Shown piece after piece: positions 12,581-25,976 of a stretch of 64,000 nucleotides of DNA. The notes below the pieces were generated by a model. It did no database searches and was not told the DNA's origin. It was given only the letters and a program-made list of their open reading frames with translations. The stretch's first letter is position 1, and each line of letters opens with the position of its first letter. The position numbers and the translations under genes are program-made. This DNA comes from Lucifuga dentata (taxonomy: Eukaryota; Chordata; Actinopteri; Ophidiiformes; Bythitidae): the NCBI GenBank assembly GCA_014773175.1, contig VXCM01000222.1, positions 124,001 through 188,000 of the forward strand, written 5' to 3'.

Positions 12581-14027
12581 AGAGACACCCCACCCTCACT
12601 CATCATCCAGTCCATTTTTCACTTTCTACCTCTGCCACGTCTCTCTTTTGTCCATCCTCTTTGCGTCAATAAGAACCAAGCTATGATGCTCCACAAACAC
12701 AGCNTTTTTTTTTTTATATTGTGAGTCATCTAATACGATCCCTGCAAATGCCAACAAAGTCAGTGAAACTCGTAACTACTATTTGTTTGATTTTTGAAAA
12801 TATTCACAAAGTCTTTAGTAACTTGGTAATTATTATAGTTCATCCATCACTGTCCCAATCGCTGGTGGCTAAACACGGTTGTTTTCATTAATGGGATGCA
12901 TCTACCCGGGTTGATCTGTGACTAGTGTAGTTCTCACACCCCCAACCACAGGAGTTACAGTGATCCTTGGGACTTTTGTATAATGTCCATTGTTGTGTCT
13001 CCCTAGCCATTTAATGTCCATTCACTGCTGGACAATACTGTCCATTAACCATTATATGAGTTGCTGCTTTTATTGGCTGTTCATGTGAATAGAAGTCTCA
13101 CAGTGTTCCATGAGAGACATCAATCTCTATCGCCATAACTTTCGGCCATGACTTATTCTGTAACACAAATATATTGTCCCTGAATGTTGCTGAGGTTCCT
13201 ACAATGGCTCATGGCTGAGATATTCATCTCAAACTTTGGTTGGACATGGTTATTACCATTATAAATTGCAGTAATTTTCACTGTCATGTGTCATATGTTT
13301 TTAATGTTTGTGTCAGGGTGTGTGTTAATGTTTCAGGGGCATGTTTTCCAGTTGAACCCATGCTTAAAATCCCTCCAAAGTCTTCACTTGTATTTCACCC
13401 TTATAAACTCTAGCTTCCCATATCAGACCAAAGAAATGCTCCCTTGTTTCTATGTTCCCTCTGGGCAAAGTGGCGCTGGTAGATATTTAAGAGATTTAAG
13501 CCTCTTTTGTTTGGGGGTCTGAGGCACAAACTGAGGCCACTCCCTCTCCATCCCTAAAGCACATTATAACAGCAAAATCACTGCTTTAACACTATGCCTT
13601 CATCATTTATGTGTTTACATTAAGATAGGAAATGAGTTTTGTTTCAGTCAAAGGAGTGATGAAAAATATGTTCTCCAATGTTAAATACAAGCTTTCTTGA
13701 GATCATTTGTTTTTCCAGCCTGTCAAATTCATTCTCCATGGAGTTGCACACATTGGTCTGACATCAATTATTTTGAATAAGACAAACTGCTCTTGTTAAT
13801 CCCGTTCGACACAGCAGGACAGATGTGAATATTCACAAAATGACATAATATGCTGCACAAGTTAATCACTTCTCGAAATAGAAGTTTTACTCTCATACAG
13901 TTGTTGAAGCAGTTTTCAAATGCTTTAAACAAATAAAAGTAAAAATACTACAATGAAAAAATGTGACTACAAGCGAAAGTCATGCAATAAAATGCAACCA
14001 GGCATCAAAAAACTTTTTTAAATGATT

Positions 14028-14055
14028 GAAGGAAGGAAGGAAGGAAGGAAGGAAG
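14028..14055. repeat. (GGAA)n microsatellite
   Basis: About seven GGAA units; the following 100 bp remain purine-rich. Confidence 0.9.
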
Positions 14056-17000
14056 TGGAAAAAATGAAAGGATAGACAGGTTAAAAGAGGGAAGGAGATA
14101 TGAAGGAATAAAAGAAGTAAGGAAGTACAAATTATATTAAAAATATTCTTTGAGATGATCTTAATGTCAAATCTGAATCCCCACTAGTAGAATAGAAGTA
14201 CATTTTAATCTAAAATGGAGTGGAGGAAAATAAAAAGTATCCCAAAGTAGAAATACTCAAATAAATTAGCATTACAGTACTGAAGTAATTGCACTAAGTT
14301 GCATTCCATCACTGCTCCCCTAATATCTTGAACAGACATAGGAAGTTACTTCTCTGCAGTATTCTCCAGCACAAAACTCAGTGGATGTGTTGAGATTTCC
14401 TTTCATATAATTTGATTAGCAGTCCAGAATTACAGCCAGCCCTCCCTCATTTATGATTATTGAGAGAAGAAAAACAATTAAGCTATACATGTTAGCCATC
14501 AAGGAGACAACACAGCCAAGCACAGACACACACACACAGGCAAAACACACACTCACATAGGCACATACACAAGTCTCATTTAATCCTTTATGATGCGCCT
14601 GGAATTTCTAATGATTTTAATTAGGAAAGGTGCAGTAGGAGTCTTATTCTGTGGCAATGCTGACACTCCAGGGTGCTTGGAGCCAATTAAAAATATGTGC
14701 TGATCAAACAGCCTGCCCTTGCCATGCACGGCTATCCCCAGAGCCTTTCCTGCTGCAGAGGGATAGCCAAGCTCAGGGCCTCCTGCTCCCACAGAACAGG
14801 CTAGAGAGGAGCTGGTAGAGCTACACCCGACACTCTCCACCCTGGCATCTGTCTCAAGACTCAGGTATTTCCAGCAGTTGTATACTGCAGTGGGCAATAA
14901 ATGGCCAGCCAGCAAGTGGAAGCCCCATACTGTAAGTGAAATCCCTCTATTCACAATCAAACGTCTGTGTGAAAATGTCACACACCCATTCGATCCCCAC
15001 AGAGATCCTTTTTTCCCCCCCCCCTTCCACAGGGGAACTGGCTCAGCCCAATTTTCCCTCACACTTTGAGTGAGAAGTTCATGTTAAAGTAGAATTGTAG
15101 GACAATTTAGAATGACAGTTATTTCTACGATTAATTACTCTATTCCTTTACTTTTGAGCAACCCCCCTGTGATGTGAGTTTTCGACCCCCAAAATAGATA
15201 AAATAAGATGAATGCCAACAGCTACCAATATTTTTCAAATGTTAATATTCTTGGGGAATCCTTCATCTCTGTCATATCCTTTCACTCCTCCCTCTGTGAA
15301 GTCCCTCCTCCCTCTATCATTAGGCATCTCTGTCTCTGGTGATTAATGACACTAATGAGCATGTGCAGCCACACATTATTCTGTCCTCTGGTCTGAGCCG
15401 TGTGTCATGTCCTCTGGGAAATGGAGATCATGGCTCCCTGGTCATATTCAGCCAAACAATATTATTAACTTATATCTTTTGCAATATTTTTGTCAGAGGG
15501 GCAAGCAATGCACATGTACAAACCAAGTATATTAAGAAATGCATAAAGAGAAACACACATGGAAACTGAGCTTTTATTCACATTAAACAAGTACAGAGAC
15601 AAGAAAAAAAAAAAGCTAAAAGACATCCATTGGCAAAACATATAATTAATAGGAAAACATTTTTCTGCAAATGTAAATTACATAGTTCTGTCACCCTTCT
15701 GTTTGTTGACAAATAACGACTCTCAGTGCATATCTCATCGTTTAATCATTTAAATATGACAACCTACTGCTATGGATGAAAGTCAGACATTTATTGCTGC
15801 CATTCTCCATCACACGCTGGATTTGTTTGAAGCCTGTAGTGACTTGCTGTGTGGCATCACAAAAGATGAATCTCTCTTTGGTTTTTTTTTTTTTTTTTTT
15901 TTTTTTGTTTTTTTTCCTATGTCTCTTGCTTTGTGTGGGCCTGCTTGTTTGGAATCAACATTCAAACTATCCAAAAGAAAGTTTCTCAAAAAAGACATGT
16001 ATGTGTAAAAGATGGTATAGTCAATCATTTGTGCATAATCCAAGCTCTTCAACCTTGGGGGTATTGCAAGGATTTTAGAGCACATGTTGCTTGGTGAACT
16101 GATCGTGTCCACTGCTGGTTCTTATTTCCACTGAGGCATTGTTGCAGTGATCTAGCATTGTTAAAGTTTTATCTTTAGCAGACATTACTGGCTTGTCAGG
16201 TGAGCAGTGAAAGTGATAACTGCATATTTGAAGATCCATAAAAGTCCCCCACATCTTTGGGAGTCGTATCACTCCAGACAGTGAAATACGGCTCATCACT
16301 TTTATGTCTACACCTCAATTGGCTATTGGGATGTGAAATTAATCTGACAGAGGGGCCATCTGCTATAGGGACACAATGACACTCACAAAAACAGGTTTAG
16401 GCCTTGCAGAGGACATTTTTAATTGGACATTTCGTGTGAAAAGCATATATATGTCATATAAACAGATTCGTTTGTATGATGGCTGTGCAGGGCTTATGGT
16501 AGGCAGGCAGATAAGAGGGAGCAAGAAAAAGAAAGAGATGTGGTGAGTGAGAGATGCAAGAAGAAAAGGGAGTGCGAGGAGGCAGATGGCTGAATGGTAC
16601 TTTAGTTATTATTATACAATCAATACTCCACAACACATAACTGTGAAAGGAAACACTCCTGCTTATGCCCTGTTTGTTCAAAATGCTCTTGTTATCAGAA
16701 ATGGTGGTATTTGAATGTGCTCTAGTGTTGTTGAGACTGCAGATAAAAATAGACATGTAAGGGTTTTAGCTAAGCCACACATTTTACGTTTGGGATGTGG
16801 CCCGCTGTGCTGTAATGCCTGAATCACTGACTCTCAATTGATCATTCACAGTAACTGGTCTCTGAGTCGCAGCATCTTCCTGTTTCAGCAACAGCTGGAA
16901 GACAGAGGTGGATGATGGGAGGCTGCTGCTGCTGTTTTGCTGTAGTTTCACTTTCTGGCCACAGACTGTTTAAACTGTTGAATTTATTGGCCCTGCAGTT

Positions 17001-19699
17001 CACATTAGTGATTGATAGATTTTTTAGATTCTTAGATTTTGTGTAATAGTGGGTTAAAGCTAAAAATGTTTGTATTTTGTTTGCATGTTCTAACTGTAGA
17101 ACCAAGTTTAAGTTTATAATAGCTGATCAAAACTCTTGCTGTCATCTCAGCAGCAGCAATGTATTTAAATAAAAAAAATCTATAGAAATAGCATCAAACT
17201 ACAATTATCCAGTGCATGTTATTATATCCATATCAAACTAGTTTTACTTTGTAGTATAAAGAACATTGGTATTATGTATATTTACAGAGATGCTTCATTT
17301 AGATTGTGACTTGTGTGTTTTGGTCTCTACTGTCCCTCATTCTGAAACTACAGGGTAATCTGGTGTCCCTCATTTCTGAATCAATCTGCATATTGGTGAT
17401 TCTAGCAGTCAACTTGATGCAGGCTCTGCTGCATAATACAGTCTGTCTTATATCAGCATAAGCAGTGTAATGTACATACAAATCATTCATTTGTGTGAAT
17501 TCAGTGTCATTAACATCTTGTGGTATTATTTCTCCATAACCTGGCAAGAGCTATCAGAAAATCGTAACAAGTCTCACAGTCTAAGCATTTAGGGTGCAGT
17601 GAGAGGAAGAGGATAAAGAGTGAGTTGTGTGAAATGAATGCAAGGGCTCTGTGAATGAAAGGAGGAAGCCCAAAGAGCTGCGCTGATTTACCCGTGGACA
17701 GACCTGAGCCTGGGAGATACTAGGCCTGTGTCTGCACCCCCGATCTGATCTACATTATCACTGCCCAGTTTAATCATGTGATGTTTATGTAATGCTGCTC
17801 CAACCTGCAGCTGGGGGAGAAATCAATCGCATCACAAACCCCCTTTCTTCTCTCAAACAAGAGCTTTTTAGTGACAATGGCCATCTTTGGTCACGTGACC
17901 AGGGGAGCATCATGCAAACCCCCAATGTCCCTCAGCACTCCTTGCTGCAGATGTTGGCAGGAAACATGGCTGATAAGTTTAATAATGGAGGCATAATTTT
18001 GTTCTTGTGTGGTTTTTAACTCTTGAACAGCCGTGTTGCACAGGCTATGATCATAAGACTTGGTTAAAGAACATAATGGCTTAATGCGTGGTATAGTTTG
18101 ACACAATCCTGTGATACTGGCAGAATGGACTTTAAATTAGTGACACTAGTTGAACAGAAATTGATTGATTGATTGAGTACTTTATACCACATTATGTAAA
18201 AGCCTATTGGATAGGCTTACACAGACCTTTCAATAAACTAAAGGGTTTAAATTAGTTTATGTAGACTGAACTGGGAATATGTAATTGATGAGAAACTACA
18301 GTTCATTATGCAGTAAAACTGCAGTAGTAATAATTAAATGTTTTAGCACATGTATTTGCACATGACACACACACAGGAAACTTTTAGGAAACTTTTTCCA
18401 TATTGGGGTGGAAATGTATTAAGCAGCCTGCAGCTGGTGATGATTTTTGCAAATTTTGTCATTTCCAGTCTGGACCAGAATTGTGGTGGAAATGGTCCTG
18501 GCTTCACATTATCCCCACCAAGGTAATGAAGGGGTTAAAACTATGACGTCAGGTTGTCTGGGTCGGTGAACTTAGAGGTAAAGACAAATGTGGCTCAGAT
18601 GTCAGAGTGAAACTGACTGAACAGATCATCCAGTAAAATGGAAAAATTTCAATGTCACAGTCGACCAAAATTATTCTGGATGCACTGTAGCATTTTTAGA
18701 TGCACCAAGCTTTTCAGTGTAAATTATTATTAATTTTTAAAATAGGTTTTATACGTTTTTAATATAGTAGTTTCACTCGTCATTCATGTAAAACCTACAG
18801 TTGTTACTTAAGTTACTCATATTCCACGATGTGTTTATTGTTGGTTTCAATTATTTTGGGTTGTAGTGCACGCATCACGCATCAAGGTTTGGACTCCAGT
18901 GTGATTTACGAAATGTAAGTTAAAATTCGAGCTGTTATTAAAGGTGTAAGGTATTTGAGCTGCCATTTAGCTAGAGTTACAAAACAGTGAAAATGAATTA
19001 AAAATGAAAATATAATTAAATTAGCGTGATAAAATTGATAAGATCACTGTTTGCTTATGATAGGACACACCCAACTCAGCCTCCTCCTCCTTCCGTAATG
19101 TATGTTATATAGTTGAATGAAGATGCTTCCATGTTTTTTTTTTTTTTTTTTTTNTTTTTTTTTTTTTTTTTGTTTGTTTGTTTTTTTAATTTTAATCTGC
19201 GTATGGCTTTTGCAAGCTGTCCACCTATAATGAAATTCAATATGGTCGCGTGCGCGCGCGCACACATACACAAACTCATTAGTCAAAGGCTGTATCCGTT
19301 TTCAACAATCAACCAAACTAAACTAAACAAAGAGAGAAATATGTTGTTGATATTGGATGAATTTATGTTAAATATAACTCAACATTCATAAATATAACTG
19401 CGTCTGTTCATAACAACATTAACTAGTTATCTTTAAGAAATTTTCTTTCAACATAGAAACATGAGGCATATTTTGAATTTTGGAAGCATGTGCAGAGAGT
19501 GAATGATTTTACATGTGAAAAGTAAAACATATAAGACTATTTATCCTTAATCTCCAAGTGCTTTTTACTGTCTCAATAGATGTGGGTGGGAGACAAGAGT
19601 GTCAATCATCAACGCTTCATTGATCAGGGACAATCCTCGTCGTAAAACTGGCCTTTTTCTTAAGAAATCATTCACTCCGCATTAATTATCACGCTGGTC

Positions 19700-19706
<7 letters not shown>

Positions 19707-19765
<59 letters not shown>

Positions 19766-19791
19766 TGTGTGTCTGTCTGTCTGTCTGTCTG
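19707..19791. repeat. Compound (CT)n(GT)n(CTGT)n microsatellite
   Basis: CT repeats to 19748, GT repeats to about 19771, then CTGT units to 19791. Confidence 0.9.
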
Positions 19792-21139
19792 TGTGTATGT
19801 TGCATGTACTCACTTGAGAATCGCCCCTGATGAGGTGAAGAAAATTCCAGCACCGTTTGCTTGAAGGCAGGTTTGTGTTTAAGCAGCTGACCTTTTATAA
19901 AATCTCACACAGGACATTTGTATGGTGAAAAAAAATAAGTGTCGCTATGCTGAGCCACGTTATGGTCACAACGCAAGACTCGTGAAATTCAGCTAAACAT
20001 TTATAATTTTTGAAGTGATGGTGAGCTCAGAAATATTTTATCATTTAGATTGATGCAAGTGTTCTAAATCCAGAAGGTTAGGCTGCTAAGCTATTGAGTT
20101 TGTCAGTTTAAGCTTGCATCTGATTTAAAAAGAATTAAATAAATTATAGACGAGAAAAGGAAGTATTTTTTTTTAAATCTCTATCAGGTTGTGACAGATG
20201 ATTTGGGTCAGGGGTCATACAAACAGCTGTAGTAATTTAATTCTATTATCATAATTGTTCCTATAATTATTTTAATAAGATCAAATATTACCACAGGAAA
20301 TTACATTTTTCCAGTGACAGAAAAATACATGAGCCTCAATTTATTGCAACGTTTTATTGTTGTCCAAAATTACAAAATTATAAGGAAATGTAGACCATTC
20401 TCATTTATTACCAATGCAAAATAGACAGTACCTTACAAATTAAAAACAATTATATATCTGGATGATGTATTCTTATTCAGCAACATAATGATAATATAGC
20501 CTATAAGTGCAAGCAAGGGCCTGCTTTTTTAACCTTGATGGATAACCTGCTTTTCATTTGCTGTTACATCCAATGCTGTGGATGTGGGGGGAAAAAATCC
20601 AAGTATTTTTACTGTATAATTTATGTTGTTCTCCACATTGTCTCCATACATTCATCGTCTATCTCGGCTGGGCTCCATCAAAACATTTTACAGTCTGATC
20701 TAAATTTAGCAGCTAAACCAGAACAAAACTAATAAACAGCATGCGACGCTATCATCCGGTCAAGTCAAATAAGACTCGAAAAAAACAAATTGCATTGGTT
20801 TTTATTTTGACCACACTAACCCACTAGGACAAACCTCATGCAGCCACACTTTAAAATGGTGAAGGGCTTCATGCAGATTTTCTCCATTAAAGCGGACTTC
20901 AGCAGGGCGATCCAGAGCCAAAGGGTTTTTTTTTTTTCTCCTTTCACCCTCGTATGCAGTCTATAACCTGACGCTGTTTTGTTTCGAGGCTCGTTTCACT
21001 TGTTTTCATAACTTTACATAACGATTAGGCATCGCTGCTGCACATTTATCCGAAAACTACCTCGATTATTTTAAATATCCAACATATAATTTCCTCTCTC
21101 TGCAGTATTCCCTTTGATTCACGCTTGACTCATATGGCT

Positions 21140-21345
21140 TCAGGGCCAATGGGGGTCCGCCTTTGGGGCGCCTTAAAACCGTTTCTTCTTATCCCCTTTC
21201 ATCATCTAACCCGGGACGCCTTGAAACCGCGGGGCCAGTTATTGCCTTTTTTTTCAGACAGCCCAATGCGGACTGGCCAACAGCCAATCAGAGTCTTGTT
21301 TACACTCTGTGACTGACAATGCTCTGGCCCCGTGCCAACCAATCA
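21140..21345 (+). promoter_or_regulatory. CCAAT-box cluster A, candidate promoter/enhancer
   Basis: Four forward CCAAT pentamers sit within 200 bp: 21146-21150, 21263-21267, 21284-21288 and 21339-21343. The segment is richer in G/C and CpG than its A/T-rich surroundings and interrupts a repeat-heavy region. CCAAT clusters are typical NF-Y sites in vertebrate promoters. Its place 4.5 kb upstream of the first bahcc1 coding exon suggests an upstream promoter or non-coding first exon, but no TSS can be assigned from sequence alone. Confidence 0.45.
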
Positions 21346-21846
21346 CAGCCTTCTATTCAGAGGAATTCATTTGTAAACATTTAACATAATGTAATAACCT
21401 AAGTCCATAGTAATAACATGGGAGAAATATTGGAATTACTGCCTTGTCTAGTTGACTCAGTGTAGAGTAGCTAGAAATTGATTTTGAAACCATTTGTCAA
21501 AAAGCCTTTATTGACTATAAAGAGTTATTGAACAAATATAGGCACAAGAATAGTGAGTGTTTAATTGTTGGAACAATTAATTATTCTACATTAACCTTAA
21601 AAGGCAGTGCAAATGTTTTTAATCAGCAGAGATAACGTTTCATGTAACAGGCTATATATATTTTTTTCAGTTTACTGTTTTTATTTTATTTGTTTTGTTT
21701 TACATTTTATTTTCTAAATGTGTTCCTTTATTTATATTCTTAATATTGTTTTATTCATTTTTCTTTCTTTCTCATTCCTCAATGCATTTTCACTTAATGC
21801 ACAATTTAATTTAATTTGATTTTGTACACTCTATAAGTTAGAGTAC

Positions 21847-21849
<3 letters not shown>

Positions 21850-21885
<36 letters not shown>
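21850..21885. repeat. (GT)n microsatellite
   Basis: Uninterrupted GT dinucleotides between the two CCAAT clusters. Confidence 0.9.
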
Positions 21886-21887
<2 letters not shown>

Positions 21888-21998
21888 TTTTTTTACACAC
21901 AAATATTTATTGTGTTCTATGCTGCACTGAGTAACAATTATTCAATTATTTTTTTCTCCTTTACACTTTAATCTTGAAATCTAATTTATTCAGCTGTG

Positions 21999-22082
21999 TT
22001 TATATTTGTGAAATTGCAATTTTAATTGCAATTTCAATTGTTATTTTAATTGCAATTTCACTTGCAATTTTACAAATATAAA
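21999..22082. repeat. AT-rich inverted repeat
   Basis: The outer arms TTTATATTTGTGAAATTGCA (21999) and TGCAATTTTACAAATATAAA (ending 22082) are complementary with one mismatch, and an inner pair GTGAAATTGCAATT / AATTGCAATTTCAC overlaps them. The whole could fold as a hairpin of about 84 nt. It may be a tiny transposon remnant or slippage product; no function is implied. Confidence 0.6.
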
Positions 22083-22439
22083 TACACATTATTATATAAA
22101 TACAGCTTAATTTTAAAAAGTGTACTGAATAATGTTTAAGTTTTAATTTACATTGTGTGTGAATTCGTTTAAAGCTCTTGGTAAAACTCATGAAGACAGA
22201 GACTTAGTCTCTATTTCCCCACAGGATGGTATAAATTTTAGTGATTTAAATATATTTGGAATGTGTCAGAATTTTATTTAAAGTTTTCAGTTTTAGTCAT
22301 GAAAACATGTATCAATTTACAGCTCCTATAACTTTTTTTTTGTCATAGTTTATCTATCTAAATAATAAGATATATGGCTTTGTGATGTGCCCAGGCTTGA
22401 CTGAGCTCTATTTTACGTGATGTAAACCTCCCATGCTTT

Positions 22440-22760
22440 AAATCTGGCGCTCTACACTCTGTTTAGCATTGCCAGTCACAACACCATTGGCCTTTGATAC
22501 TGGCCAATCAGATTCTTGTCTGTCTCCGGGCGGGCCGTACGAGCTTATTAACATGCAGGTATCCGACCAATAGAATGGCGTGTTTACCATGCTGTGGACG
22601 AGAGGCACGCCGTTGCACAGGGAGAGAAACCGCTGCCCGGAGATCCGAGCCGCGATCCAGCCAGGCCGGAAGCCCCAGTCCCAGTGCTGCCGTATGAACC
22701 AGCTTCTAATCCGCCTCAGATGGACACACTGTAGGATCTCACCCAGCCACATGCTTTATT
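22440..22760. promoter_or_regulatory. CCAAT-box cluster B, candidate promoter/enhancer
   Basis: This second GC-richer block has CCAAT at 22504-22508 and 22567-22571 and the reverse form ATTGG at 22486-22490. It carries the string CCAATCAGATTCTTGT, which differs at one base from CCAATCAGAGTCTTGT in cluster A, and both clusters have TACACTCTGT nearby. CpG-bearing sequence continues to about 22720. A donor-like CA|GTAAGT follows at 22863. It could be the bahcc1 core promoter and non-coding first exon; this is inference. Confidence 0.42.
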
Positions 22761-23132
22761 CCACATTCTGCTTTTAAATGGGCGTCGTACCTGGCCTTGC
22801 ACCTTCCCTCCCTCTATCTTGTGATTTTATAATTTATTGTTATGCAAGGATTTAACATACCAGTAAGTAGTAAATTTATATACCTAAATCTTTGTTGAAT
22901 ACATTTTTTAGGCTTTTCTATAGTTGTGTAATGACAGAGGGTGCATTTCCCCCCCATAATTGGTGCATGTGGCAAGCTGTGCGTTTATATGCTTTACATT
23001 ATACACGTTACATTATATACTGTCCATTGCTATAATTTCCCAAATAACAAAACAGGATATTTTAGGTGTATCGTGTGTGGCAAAATTCAATGTTATATTG
23101 CAGTGATCTGCAAACCATTGGCTTCATTTATC

Positions 23133-23133
23133 A

Positions 23134-23166
<33 letters not shown>
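23133..23166. repeat. (ATT)n microsatellite
   Basis: About eleven ATT trinucleotides. Confidence 0.9.
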
Positions 23167-23171
<5 letters not shown>

Positions 23172-23374
23172 GTCAATTCATATTTTCATTTCACAGTAAA
23201 AATGTTGTTAGAGCATTTTGTGCCAAGGTAAAAATCTACTTATTTTTGATAGGCGACTGATTTGATGATTTATTCTAAATTACCCTGTATTTTTTTCTAA
23301 CGTGCCAGACTGCGTATTTTTGCGATTTTGTGTGCTTTTATTCAGTGCACTTGACAAATGAATGAATTATTTTT

Positions 23375-23566
23375 TTGTTTGTCGATGTTATGGGTCTGGT
23401 ATATGTTATGGGTCTGGTACTGCTAAACTCCAAGCGGAGGGTTTGCATGGAAATGGAGGGAGGCGTGTTAATACTCGTACGGGCCGTGGTGCACTCCCTC
23501 CCGGCCAGCTTTGTCACGGAGGACCGCCTGTCTCGCAGCACGATCGGACCTACACAACACAGTTAG
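23375..23566 (+). other. CpG-bearing island with an unassigned 63-codon ORF
   Basis: An open frame runs 23375-23566, beginning with an 18 bp direct repeat (TGTTATGGGTCTGGTA at 23386 and 23404). The part 23430-23545 has several CpGs and no simple repeat, unlike its surroundings. I recognise no protein family in any frame, and no flanking splice sites make it a clear exon. An alternative non-coding first exon or regulatory island is more likely than a gene. Confidence 0.25.
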
Positions 23567-24637
23567 ATTTATTATCTGCGTTTCTGTATCCGATTGGATT
23601 TTGTAAATGAAACTGACGGAAGCTTAATGAACTGCATTAGGGGCGTCGATCATTTGAACGTTTTAAAATATTACAGCCTGCATTTGATTAGGAAATTCGC
23701 ATATTATGGCTTAAACGCAAGAGTGGAAATACAGGCATTCGAATTCTTTGAACGTACATTTTAAGCGTTTAAAGCAGCCCTGTTTTTATAATCTGGTAAT
23801 TATGGAATGATTTTATTCTATGGGCCCGAGTGGGCTGAATCCTACAGCATGGCGAAGGGGAGGTAATGGCTGACTGCAAAGCACTTTCTCAGTATGGAGA
23901 CAAAGGCAGTCCTCCTGACGGGCGGCCATTCACCTTGGATCTCTACACACTGAAGAGTCAGCCATCATTTCTGCTTTTACAGAGTTTTTAAACGTTTCAT
24001 TTAAGCGACCCTCACATGCACACATTATCGCTCATGGAACCCTAAATGATTCGGTTTAGTCCTTTAGTAAGGGAGGATTTTTATTGTTGATGTAGCATCG
24101 GGTTTTAGGCTTGGCAGTGACTGGCTACATAGTGCTGTGATGAGATATATTATCAAAAGCCCATATATTATTATATTTTGTTTGTAACTTTTAGGGAATT
24201 CATTCATAATGAAATTATACTCTACTCTTGCTGGGGACCCTGCAGAGCCTGCGGGAAACCCAGCAGGGGTTCCTGGACCCCAAATTGAGAATCTATAATA
24301 TAAAGCCTATATTGTTGAGAAAATTCAATCCGTGCTTTTGCAATTAGCCTATATGAAATAGATTTTTCTACCATCTTTTTTTTTTTTTTTTTTTAATAAA
24401 TAAGTCAAATGCATCACAAAGACTGTCGATTTTAGATTATGGTTTTAAAGATAGAAATAAGAATTTTCTAAGTAAAATGGCATTTAGGAAATATTGCAAT
24501 GCATTTTCCATCTCGACTATTAATGCCATTTTGTGCCATCAGAGGATGTAGCATTTACTACTCTATTTGATTACCTGACCTGAAATAGGTCAAGGCAGAT
24601 GAAGACAGTGAGAGTGCAGTTATTCACATTTCACATG

Positions 24638-24641
24638 CACG

Positions 24642-24687
<46 letters not shown>
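24638..24687. repeat. (CA)n microsatellite
   Basis: CA dinucleotides preceded by GCAC units. Confidence 0.9.
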
Positions 24688-24690
<3 letters not shown>

Positions 24691-24878
24691 ACAACACAAC
24701 ACACAGGAGTTGATACTGCTGAGCTATGGAGCGTTATTCTAATTGTATTTTTATTTTTAAAGATTGGATGCCCTGGTTTACAATTTATGGCGTAACTTAA
24801 TGACGTTGACAGTTAAGCTTCCTTGTGCCTCCGTCCAGGAACTGGTCAGCGCATGATGACATTTTCAGCTGCCTATTC

Positions 24879-24880
<2 letters not shown>

Positions 24881-24936
<56 letters not shown>

Positions 24937-24939
24937 NNN

Positions 24940-24984
<45 letters not shown>
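24881..24984. repeat. Poly-T / NNN / poly-A junction
   Basis: More than 50 T residues run into NNN at 24937-24939 and then about 45 A residues. Poly-T meeting poly-A at a gap suggests either an unresolved A/T homopolymer or two contigs joined in a doubtful orientation. The sequence here should not be trusted. Confidence 0.75.
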
Positions 24985-24985
<1 letters not shown>

Positions 24986-25240
24986 GCCTGTATCAGCCCG
25001 AGACAATAGGAGGAGTAGGAGAAGGAGTGTTCACCTTGAGATGTAGGCTGAGTAGGCTTCCAGAATTCTATCCCACCCAAACACAGCTATATTTCCTCTT
25101 CCAGATGCCCTGTGGGATTGTTTCAGCAACCATGATTTCATAAAATACTAAAATCATGGTTTTGTGCAAAACTCACTTGAATATTATCGTTTTGATAAAA
25201 TATAACATTAAATTACTAAATAGAAAATAATATATTGTCT

Positions 25241-25480
25241 CCACACCAGCGTCCAGAATCTGCAGATCTGCTCGTTGTGCTTTGGAGTATGAAGGGCTCT
25301 TCTCCATATGATGCATATTAGGCCCATATACGAGGCTGATCAATAGAGCTGAATGTGAGCCTGGCTCAGTGGGGGTTTGAAAGCCTTGTTGGCCGTTTGC
25401 ATCAGCGTATCTGCGATGACTGCTTTTATAGCATCAGTTTTAGGTCGAAAAGGGTGGTTACAGCTTATGCAAAATAAACC
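25241..25480. promoter_or_regulatory. Repeat-free block just upstream of bahcc1 exon 1, candidate conserved non-coding element
   Basis: About 240 bp of balanced composition, free of microsatellites, with no ORF of note, lies 170 bp before the exon. Its texture (mixed short homeobox-like and E-box-like words, a TTATGCAAA octamer-like word near 25465) is what conserved non-coding elements look like. There is no alignment behind this call. Confidence 0.25.
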
Positions 25481-25650
25481 TTCATATGACAGATAGGCAA
25501 CACTGCAAAATTCAATGGACCGGTACTAATGATTTGTTTTCTGTCACATTTGTAGGGCCAGACTGTAGTTTATTTTACTGCGTGTAATTCCTAACCGGAA
25601 TGTACATTTTGTCTTGATAATGAAAATTCTGTGATTTTCTTCTTTGACAG

Positions 25651-25976
<326 letters not shown>

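Larger units (their letters stand above)
12600..21100. other. Non-coding, mostly A/T-rich sequence
   Basis: Contains simple repeats (14028, 19707), poly-T runs at 15883 and 19132 (N at 19154) and one-N join at 12704. The block 14581-14760 is repeat-free and TAATTA-containing. Open frames here are short and none resembles a protein family. Confidence 0.6.

Noticed and set aside
14580..15062. 160-codon minus-strand frame
   Set aside because: No recognisable domain; the region looks more like non-coding unique sequence with TAATTA words.
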